64,000 bases of DNA from Enterococcus faecalis_A (GTDB lineage Bacteria > Bacillota > Bacilli > Lactobacillales > Enterococcaceae): the NCBI GenBank assembly GCA_051295955.1, contig JBPDWA010000006.1:124001-188000 (forward strand), in the 5' to 3' direction. The translations under genes and the position numbers were made by a program. The notes beneath the pieces are model-generated. The model was not told the origin of the DNA and did not search any database. It was given only the letters and a program-made list of their open reading frames with translations. Shown in pieces: positions 57,480 to 64,000 of this stretch. Every line of letters begins with the position of its first letter. Positions within the stretch are counted from its first letter, which is position 1.

Positions 57480-58155
57480 TTATTGTGGGCAAGCACAACA
57501 AAATAAGTTGTCACTTAAACAAATTTTTTCCTTCACAGCTCTTGTCACAGAAGGAATGTGCCAAAAGTGTCAGGCACAATTTCACCTGCTTTGCCCTGAA
57601 AAAAGTTGTCAAGGGTGTCATCGGCCTTCGGAAACACAGTATTGTTTAGATTGTCAAAAATGGCAACAGCTTTATCCGGATTATGATTTTCATCACGATG
57701 CCTTATATCAATACGATCAAGCTATGCAAGAGTGGATGAAAGCTTACAAGTTTCAAGGAGCCTATCATCTAAAGAGTAGCTTTGCTTTACCGTTAAAAAA
57801 ATATTTTGCTACGAAGCGCTCGTGGTTTGTCGTACCAATTCCCGTTAGTCAACAGCGTAGAATCCAACGAGGTTTCAATCAAGTTGAAGGCTTGCTTGAT
57901 GGAGCTGGAATTGCCTATCACCTGTTCCTTGAACGTATAGTTGATGATTTACCGCAAGCACAACGAACACGACAACAGCGTTTAACCCTTAAACAGCCTT
58001 TTCAGGTTTCACCAAAATTTAAAGAAAAAATAAAAAATTGCTCTATCTTGTTGGTGGATGATATCTATACTACCGGCCGTACTTTATTTCATGCTGCTGA
58101 CAGTATTCGAAAATATCAGCCAAAACAAGTTCAATCTTTTTCGTTGGCACGATAA
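57469..58155 (+). CDS. comFC: Competence protein ComFC (phosphoribosyltransferase fold)
   Basis: A 228-aa protein needed for DNA uptake in related bacteria. Zinc-finger-like Cys pairs at the N-terminus (CNYCG, CQKC, CQGC, CLDC) precede a type I PRTase fold with the PRPP loop ILLVDDIYTTGRTL near residue 190 and RRIQRGFNQVEGL. ATG at 57469 has GGAGGG 8 bp upstream; TTG at 57466 is an alternative. Translationally coupled to comFA. Confidence 0.92.
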   Translation: MKCNYCGQAQQNKLSLKQIFSFTALVTEGMCQKCQAQFHLLCPEKSCQGCHRPSETQYCLDCQKWQQLYPDYDFHHDALYQYDQAMQEWMKAYKFQGAYHLKSSFALPLKKYFATKRSWFVVPIPVSQQRRIQRGFNQVEGLLDGAGIAYHLFLERIVDDLPQAQRTRQQRLTLKQPFQVSPKFKEKIKNCSILLVDDIYTTGRTLFHAADSIRKYQPKQVQSFSLAR

Positions 58156-58188
58156 CGGAAGAAAGCCCGAAATGTAACCGCAATTTTG

Positions 58189-58217
58189 TTGGCAAATGAA
58201 GGAGATTTAGATATAAT
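58189..58217 (+). promoter_or_regulatory. Promoter of hpf
   Basis: TTGGCA at 58189-58194 and TATAAT at 58212-58217, spacer 17 bp. The transcript leader holds an AAGAAAGGA / TCCTTT..CTTTCTT hairpin near 58225-58263, just before the binding site. Confidence 0.75.
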
Positions 58218-58292
58218 GTAGATAAGAAGAAAGGAACGAAGAGTGGTCCTTTAATTCTTTCTTTATTGGTAAATGAAAGGGGTAAGATGCTT

Positions 58293-58844
58293 ATGTTTAG
58301 ATATAACGTACGTGGTGAAAATATCGAGGTTACCGCAGCGATTCGTGACTACGTAGAAAAAAAGGTTGGCAAATTAGAAAGATATTTCAGTGATTCACCA
58401 GAAGCAACAGTACATGTGAATTTAAAAGTTTACACTGAAAAAACAGCAAAAGTGGAGGTAACGATTCCGCTACCTTATCTAGTACTCCGGGCAGAAGAAA
58501 CTTCTCCTGACCTTTATGCAAGCATCGATCTAGTCGTCGACAAATTAGAACGTCAAATACGCAAGTTCAAAACAAAAATCAATCGTAAATCTCGTGAAAC
58601 AGGTTTAAATACTGCGAAAGCTGCGATCTTTTTAAATGGAGAAGATACAGAAGATACTTCTTCAGAACTTGATATTGTGCGGACCAAGCGCCTATCATTA
58701 AAACCAATGGATAGTGAAGAAGCCGTTTTACAGATGAACATGTTAGGTCACAATTTCTTTATCTTTGAAGATGCAGAAACTAATGGAACTAGCATTGTTT
58801 ACCGCCGTAAAGATGGCAAATATGGACTAATTGAAACAGATTAA
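58293..58844 (+). CDS. hpf: Ribosome hibernation promoting factor, long form
   Basis: A 183-aa factor that dimerises 70S ribosomes into 100S particles in stationary phase. The N-terminal S30AE domain (FRYNVRGENIEVTAAIRDYV to ~100) binds the decoding region; the C-terminal domain (~125-183, VRTKRLSLKPMDSEEAVLQM, FEDAETNGTSIVYRRKDG) mediates dimerisation. ATG at 58293 matches the family N-terminus, with AAAGGGG upstream; ATG at 58287 is an alternative. Own promoter; a terminator follows. Confidence 0.95.
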   Translation: MFRYNVRGENIEVTAAIRDYVEKKVGKLERYFSDSPEATVHVNLKVYTEKTAKVEVTIPLPYLVLRAEETSPDLYASIDLVVDKLERQIRKFKTKINRKSRETGLNTAKAAIFLNGEDTEDTSSELDIVRTKRLSLKPMDSEEAVLQMNMLGHNFFIFEDAETNGTSIVYRRKDGKYGLIETD

Positions 58845-59267
58845 CACAACCTGCCAAGTTATGGCTGAGCAGTTTTTAGCAAAATCAAAAATAAGACTGA
58901 CCCTTATCGATGCATAAGACAGTTGCCTATAGGTACCTCATTGGTTCTTAGAAAATCAGAGAACCAATGAGGTTCCTTTTACATCAAAGAAATGATTCTG
59001 TGGAAAGAACAACAGGCATTACCTGTACGGTCATTTGCTAAACTGTGGTTTTTAGTAAACTTAGATAATTAAACTACGGCTAAACACATTACATTTTTCA
59101 TTCTGAGCCCTACATAATTTGAATATTTTTGTGAGAATTGAATCAAAACACATGAAATTAAAGAGAAACGGTTTTCTTTCCAAGCAAGTAGTGATAAAAT
59201 AAATGAGATAATTGTGCTCATTGTACAAAAAATAAATTGAGTTAATCGAAAGGAACACGGTATACAC
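58845..59267. other. 423-bp gap between hpf and secA
   Basis: It contains the hpf terminator (58935-58980), then about 200 bp with no gene, then a candidate extended -10 promoter of secA (TGATAAAAT at 59192-59200, weak TTTTCT -35 at 59172-59177). Nothing else is evident. Confidence 0.55.
58935..58980 (+). terminator. Terminator of hpf
   Basis: ACCTCATTGGTTCT (58935-58948) and AGAACCAATGAGGT (58960-58973) form a perfect 14-bp stem, followed by TCCTTTT. Confidence 0.9.
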
Positions 59268-61799
59268 ATGGCAAATTTTTTAAGAAAAATGATTGAAAAC
59301 GATAAAAAAGAACTAAAACGATTAGACGGCATCGCCAACAAAATTGAACAATTGGCCGCTGATATGGAACGTTTAAGCGATGAAGAACTGCGAGCAAAAA
59401 CAGATGAGTTTAAAGCACGCTACCAAAAGGGCGAAACATTGGATCAACTTCTGCCTGAAGCCTTTGCTGTGGTTCGGGAAGCTGCTAAACGAGTGCTAGG
59501 TTTATACCCTTATCACGTTCAGTTGATGGGAGGTATTGTGCTTCACGATGGCAATATTCCTGAGATGCGAACAGGGGAAGGAAAAACGTTAACAGCAACC
59601 ATGCCTGTTTATTTAAATGCGCTATCTGGCGAAGGTGTGCACGTAGTAACAGTCAATGAATATTTAGCTACACGTGACTCTAACGAAATGGGTGAATTAT
59701 ATAACTTTTTAGGCTTGAGCGTTGGCTTGAATATCAATTCAAAGACGTCAGAAGAAAAACGGGCTGCTTATAATTGTGATATTACTTACAGTACCAATAA
59801 TGAATTAGGCTTTGACTACCTCCGCGATAATATGGTTGTTTATCGCAATCAAATGGTACAACGGCCGTTGAATTATGCAATTGTCGATGAAGTAGATTCC
59901 ATTTTGATCGATGAAGCGAGAACGCCGTTAATTATTTCCGGCCAAGCGGAAAAATCTACTGCCTTGTACACACGCACTGATAATTTTGTCAAGCGATTGA
60001 AAGAAGATGAAGACTACAAGATTGATATTCAATCAAAAACAATTGGTTTAACCGAAACAGGAATTGAAAAAGCTGAAGCAACCTTTGGATTAGACAATTT
60101 ATATGACATTGAAAATACTGCATTAACGCACCACTTAGATCAAGCATTGCGCGCAAATTATATTATGATCCGCGACATTGATTACGTAGTACAAGAAGGA
60201 AAAGTGTTAATTGTTGACCAATTTACCGGTCGAATTATGGATGGACGTCGTTATTCTGACGGGTTGCATCAAGCGATTGAAGCCAAAGAAGGCGTGGAAA
60301 TCGAAGACGAAACCAAAACGATGGCGACTATTACGTTCCAAAACTACTTCCGGATGTATAAGAAATTAGCCGGTATGACAGGTACAGCCAAAACCGAAGA
60401 AGAAGAATTCCGGGAAATCTATAACATTCAAGTTATTCAAATTCCAACAAATCGTCCTGTTATTCGCGATGACAAATCAGACTTATTGTATCCAACGCTA
60501 AAAAGTAAATTTAATGCGGTAGTTGAAGATATTAAAGAACGTCATCTAAAAGGACAACCAGTGCTGGTAGGTACTGTAGCTGTTGAAACATCTGAATTGC
60601 TGTCTGAAAAACTAAATGCAGAAAAAATCCCACATGAAGTGTTAAATGCGAAAAACCACTTCAAAGAAGCCGAAATTATCATGAATGCCGGTCAAAAAGG
60701 AGCAGTGACTATCGCCACTAACATGGCCGGTCGTGGTACCGACATTAAGTTAGGCCTAGGTGTCGTTGAATTAGGTGGTTTGGCAGTTATCGGGACTGAA
60801 CGTCATGAATCTCGCCGTATTGATAACCAGCTAAGAGGTCGTGCTGGTCGTCAAGGGGATCCAGGGGTATCTCAATTTTATCTTTCTTTGGAAGACGATT
60901 TAATGAAACGCTTTGGTTCTGAACGCATTAAAACGTTCTTGGAACGCATGAATATTCAAGAATCTGATGCCGTTATTCAAAGTAAAATGTTTACTCGACA
61001 AGTGGAATCAGCACAAAAACGAGTTGAAGGAAATAACTACGACACCCGAAAAAATGTCTTACAATACGATGACGTGATGCGTGAACAACGGGAAGTAATC
61101 TACGCACAACGACAAGAAGTCATCATGGAAGAAAACGACCTGACTGAAATTTTGATGAATATGGTCAAACGAACTATTGAACGAGTAGTCGAAAGTCACA
61201 CACAATTGGAAAAAGAAGACTGGAATCTTGAAGGTATCGTTGATTTTGCCAGTTCAGCATTAGTTCATGAAGATACGATTACTGTAGCTGATTTAAAAGG
61301 AAAAACACCGGACGAAATCAAAAGCTATCTAATGGAGCGAGCACAGACAGTCTATGACGTGAAAGCAGGTCAATTAAACGGACAAGAACAAATGCTTGAA
61401 TTCCAAAAAGTCGTTATCTTACGAGTAGTAGACACCAAGTGGACCGACCACATTGATGCGATGGATCAATTGCGCCAATCAGTTGGCTTGCGGGCATACG
61501 GTCAAAACAATCCGCTAGTTGAATACCAAACAGAAGGCTATTCAATGTTTGAAGCGATGGTCGGAGCGATTGAATATGAAGTTACACGCTTATTTATGAA
61601 ATCTGAAATTCGCCAAAATGTGCAGCGTGAACAAGTGGCTCAAGGTGAAGCAACTTATGCTGAAACAGAAGATGCAACCAGTCAAAGTGACACTACGGCG
61701 AAAAAACAGCCTGTCCATGTGGAAAAAATCGGCCGCAATGAACCATGTCCGTGCGGTAGTGGGAAGAAGTTTAAAAACTGTCACGGTCGGCAACGGTAG
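59268..61799 (+). CDS. secA: Preprotein translocase ATPase SecA
   Basis: An 843-aa motor for Sec-dependent protein export. Seen: Walker A region MRTGEGKTLTATM near residue 102, DEAD-type IVDEVDSILIDEART, the ATNMAGRGTDIKLG motif, GRAGRQGDPG, the helical scaffold/IRA1 region, and the C-terminal zinc-binding SEC-C motif GRNEPCPCGSGKKFKNCHG. Length is normal for Firmicutes. ATG at 59268 is preceded by GAAAGGAAC. The canonical secA-prfB order of Firmicutes is kept. Confidence 0.97.
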   Translation: MANFLRKMIENDKKELKRLDGIANKIEQLAADMERLSDEELRAKTDEFKARYQKGETLDQLLPEAFAVVREAAKRVLGLYPYHVQLMGGIVLHDGNIPEMRTGEGKTLTATMPVYLNALSGEGVHVVTVNEYLATRDSNEMGELYNFLGLSVGLNINSKTSEEKRAAYNCDITYSTNNELGFDYLRDNMVVYRNQMVQRPLNYAIVDEVDSILIDEARTPLIISGQAEKSTALYTRTDNFVKRLKEDEDYKIDIQSKTIGLTETGIEKAEATFGLDNLYDIENTALTHHLDQALRANYIMIRDIDYVVQEGKVLIVDQFTGRIMDGRRYSDGLHQAIEAKEGVEIEDETKTMATITFQNYFRMYKKLAGMTGTAKTEEEEFREIYNIQVIQIPTNRPVIRDDKSDLLYPTLKSKFNAVVEDIKERHLKGQPVLVGTVAVETSELLSEKLNAEKIPHEVLNAKNHFKEAEIIMNAGQKGAVTIATNMAGRGTDIKLGLGVVELGGLAVIGTERHESRRIDNQLRGRAGRQGDPGVSQFYLSLEDDLMKRFGSERIKTFLERMNIQESDAVIQSKMFTRQVESAQKRVEGNNYDTRKNVLQYDDVMREQREVIYAQRQEVIMEENDLTEILMNMVKRTIERVVESHTQLEKEDWNLEGIVDFASSALVHEDTITVADLKGKTPDEIKSYLMERAQTVYDVKAGQLNGQEQMLEFQKVVILRVVDTKWTDHIDAMDQLRQSVGLRAYGQNNPLVEYQTEGYSMFEAMVGAIEYEVTRLFMKSEIRQNVQREQVAQGEATYAETEDATSQSDTTAKKQPVHVEKIGRNEPCPCGSGKKFKNCHGRQR

Positions 61800-61909
61800 T
61801 AGTGGTAAATACTGAACGCCTTTACGGCAGACGCTCACAAAGGTTTAGAGCCTCTGCTGCTATAAGCCGAATGGAAAGCTGGTTAATATAGCTGCTCCTT
61901 TCTGTTTGA

Positions 61910-61953
61910 GAGTGTGGGACATAAGTCATTCGCCTTATGTTCTACACTCCTTT
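61910..61953 (+). terminator. Terminator between secA and prfB
   Basis: GAGTGT.G.ACATAAG (61910-61925) and CTTATGT..ACACTC (61934-61949) form an imperfect 14-bp stem with a TCATTCGC-type loop, then CTTTC. The GAGTGTGGGACATAAG arm resembles a terminator motif common in Firmicutes. Confidence 0.65.
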
Positions 61954-61984
61954 CATTGTACTACTAAAGAAAGAAGGAATGATT

Positions 61985-63086
61985 ATGGAAAACGCAGAAA
62001 TTCGTTCCATCCTTGACGAAATGGAACAAAAAATCTCAAGCTTCAGGAGGTCTCTTTGACTTAGAACAGTTAGAAGAAGACATTGCAGAAGCTGAAGACC
62101 GTATGAGTGAACCGGGTTTTTGGGATCACACGGAAGCGGCACAACAACTAATTAATAAAACGAATGTCCGCAAAGAAAAGTATCAACAATTTCATCATTT
62201 TGTGAGTGAACTGGAAGAATTAAATGTCATGTTTGAATTACAGCTAGAAGAATATGATGAAGAGATTCAACAAGAGCTAGAAGAACGGTTACGCCGGCTA
62301 AATGAACAGCTAAACACCTATGAATTAGCTTTGCTGTTGGACGAGCCTTATGATAAAAATAATGCGATTATGGAGCTTCATCCGGGAGCCGGTGGTACAG
62401 AGTCACAAGACTGGGGCAGTATGCTACTGCGTATGTATATTCGCTGGGCGGAAAGTCACGGCTTTCAAGTTGAAACCTTGGATTATCAAGCCGGTGAAGA
62501 AGCGGGCATTAAAAGTGTTACATTATTGATCAAAGGTTACAACGCATATGGCTTCTTGAAATCCGAAAAAGGCGTTCATCGACTAGTGCGTATTTCACCC
62601 TTTGATTCGGCGAAGCGACGTCATACATCCTTTTGTTCTGTAGATATTATGCCGGAACTAGATGAAACCATCGAAATTGAAATCAATCCTGATGATTTAA
62701 AAATAGACACGTATCGGGCTAGCGGCGCCGGCGGACAACACATTAATAAAACGGAATCCGCTGTTCGAATTACGCACCTTCCTACTGGTACAGTTGTTGC
62801 CAGTCAAGCGCAACGTTCTCAATTAAAAAATAGAGAACAGGCTATGGGCATGTTGAAAGCTAAATTATACCAACTTGAAATGGAAAAGAAAGCTCAAGAA
62901 GCTGCCAGTCTAAGAGGAGAACAGATGGAAATTGGCTGGGGCTCTCAAATCCGTTCTTACGTTTTTCATCCTTATTCTATGGTTAAAGATCATCGAACCA
63001 ATTGTGAGACTGGTAACGTCCAAGCAGTGATGGATGGGGACTTAGAGGGGTTTATCGATGCTTACTTAAAGCAACGATTATCCTAA
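61985..63086 (+). CDS. prfB: Peptide chain release factor 2, with programmed +1 frameshift
   Basis: RF2 (366 aa after frameshifting) releases peptides at UAA and UGA. The first 24 codons run from ATG 61985 to CTT at 62054-62056, followed by an in-frame TGA (62057-62059). Reading continues at GAC 62058 after a +1 slip: coding is 61985-62056 joined to 62058-63086. The slip site CTTTGAC is preceded at the usual 3-nt distance by the Shine-Dalgarno-like AGGAGG (62045-62050). Later motifs: ISPFDSAKRRHTS with the SPF anticodon tripeptide and GAGGQHINKTESAVR with the catalytic GGQ. The frameshift autoregulates RF2 level. Confidence 0.96.
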
Positions 63087-63191
63087 TTGCTTCATACAAA
63101 TGAAATGGAATTGTAACCTCTTGAAAGAGTTTTGCAATATATCCATGTTATAATAAACAGTATTCAAGTAAAAGAGATGGAGAGAAACGCC

Positions 63192-63878
63192 ATGATTGAA
63201 ATGAAAGACGTGATGAAGAAATATTCTAATGGCACAACTGCGATTCGCAATCTTACGATAAAAATTGACCAAGGCGAATTTGTGTACGTCGTTGGACCTT
63301 CAGGTGCTGGCAAATCAACCTTTATCAAGCTAATGTATCGTGAAGAAAAAGCTACGAAAGGAAATTTGACAGTAGCTGGTCACGATTTAATTCGTATAAA
63401 AAATCGGGAAGTTCCATACTTGCGCAGAGAAATCGGCATTGTCTTCCAAGACTACAAATTGTTATCTAAAAAAACAGTCTATGAAAACGTAGCGTATGCC
63501 ATGCAAGTAATTGGCCGCCGCCCACGTGAAATAAAAAAAAGAGTAATGGAAGTTTTAGACTTAGTCGGATTAAAACATAAAGTTCGAGTTTTCCCAAGCG
63601 AATTATCCGGCGGTGAACAGCAACGAGTTTCCATTGCCCGTGCGATTGTCAACACACCGAAAGTTTTGATTGCCGATGAGCCAACAGGAAATTTAGACCC
63701 GGAAAATTCCTGGGAGATTATGAAATTATTAGATAGAATTAATGCACAAGGGACGACTGTCGTAATGGCAACCCATAATAGTACCATCGTTAATACCATT
63801 CGTCATCGGGTTATTGCGATCGAAAATGGACGCATTATTCGCGATCAAGCGGAAGGAGAATATGGCTACGATGATTAG
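63192..63878 (+). CDS. ftsE: Cell division ATP-binding protein FtsE
   Basis: A 228-aa ATPase that with FtsX activates peptidoglycan hydrolases at the division site. Seen: Walker A GPSGAGKSTFIKLMYREE, FQDYKLLSKKTVYENV, signature LSGGEQQR and Walker B VLIADEPTGNLDP, H-loop MATHN. ATG at 63192 with GATGGAGAG upstream; upstream in-frame starts lack a binding site. It overlaps ftsX by 8 bp. Confidence 0.95.
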   Translation: MIEMKDVMKKYSNGTTAIRNLTIKIDQGEFVYVVGPSGAGKSTFIKLMYREEKATKGNLTVAGHDLIRIKNREVPYLRREIGIVFQDYKLLSKKTVYENVAYAMQVIGRRPREIKKRVMEVLDLVGLKHKVRVFPSELSGGEQQRVSIARAIVNTPKVLIADEPTGNLDPENSWEIMKLLDRINAQGTTVVMATHNSTIVNTIRHRVIAIENGRIIRDQAEGEYGYDD

Positions 63879-64000
63879 AACGTTCTTCGCTCATTTATCA
63901 GAAAGTATCAAAAGTTTAAAACGAAACGGCTGGATGACCGTTGCCTCTGCTAGTGCTGTCACCATCACTTTAGTGCTGGTGGGCATTTTTATGGCAGTTA
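63871..64000 (+). CDS. ftsX: Cell division protein FtsX (partial, cut by window end)
   Basis: The first ~43 residues are present: MIRTFFAHLSESIKSLKRNG, WMTVASASAVTITLVLVGIF, matching the FtsX N-terminal amphipathic stretch and first membrane helix. ATG at 63871 aligns with streptococcal FtsX starts; ATG at 63862 is nearer the AAGGAG and would add three residues. The gene continues beyond 64000. Confidence 0.92.
   Translation, partial: MIRTFFAHLSESIKSLKRNGWMTVASASAVTITLVLVGIFMAV

Noticed and set aside
1..64000. CRISPR array, prophage or insertion sequence
   Set aside because: No regularly spaced repeats, transposase, integrase or phage structural genes were seen on either strand.

Overview
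The window is chromosomal DNA of a low-GC Gram-positive bacterium of the order Lactobacillales, most likely Enterococcus or a close relative. Support comes from the gene content: a cydABCD bd-oxidase operon next to demethylmenaquinone genes, lactic-acid-bacterial families (DUF1033, DUF2969, SPJ_0845, DUF7662), a full comG operon, a preQ1-II-type leader before queT, and strong AAGGAGG ribosome binding sites. No complete mobile element, prophage, CRISPR array or rRNA is visible. I could not run a taxonomic search, so the genus is inference.

Layout. 1-2.7 kb: DUF1033 protein and topoisomerase III. 2.7-3.7 kb: a gene-free stretch with a 102-bp copy of part of topB. 3.7-13.0 kb: a respiratory block with cydAB (bd oxidase), the CydDC exporter, a polyprenyl diphosphate synthase, MenA and a type II NADH dehydrogenase; together these form a short NADH > demethylmenaquinone > O2 chain. 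13.5-22.2 kb: FtsK/SpoIIIE, a GntR regulator, a Bce-like ABC exporter, RlmN and an amino acid permease. 22.5-28.8 kb: comGA-comGG (competence pilus), then a YtxK-like methyltransferase and acetate kinase.

28.8-39.3 kb is the most distinctive part. A gene-free, hairpin-rich stretch is followed by a divergent locus: a PucR regulator and an alpha/beta hydrolase on the minus strand, and on the plus strand an operon with a natural FdrA-YlbE(DUF1116) fusion, a DUF2877 protein, an MFS transporter, carbamate kinase and a dicarboxylate-type symporter. FdrA, YlbE and DUF2877 proteins are linked to oxamate carbamoyltransferase, the last step of anaerobic allantoin breakdown. The operon therefore probably releases carbamoyl phosphate from an imported carbamoyl compound and makes ATP from it.

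39.3-45.8 kb: SPJ_0845, YidD, and a livJHMGF branched-chain amino acid transporter with a CBS-ACT protein; the liv promoter carries a near-perfect CodY box. 45.8-46.1 kb: tRNA-Tyr and tRNA-Gln. 46.2-51.6 kb: a TetR regulator divergent from a giant (1413 aa) 2-hydroxyacyl-CoA dehydratase activase-like protein, with a palindromic operator between them. 51.8-56.0 kb: a GntR regulator, queT with its riboswitch, an SDR dehydrogenase with a terminator-like leader, a DUF2829 (Tad2-fold) protein, YigZ, a DUF7662 protein and an orphan PTS IIB. 56.1-64.0 kb: comFA-comFC, hpf, secA, prfB (with its programmed +1 frameshift), ftsE and the start of ftsX.

A 15-bp motif shared by the comG and comF leaders, three gene-free hairpin-rich stretches that may encode RNAs, and the FdrA-YlbE fusion operon are the points most worth following up.
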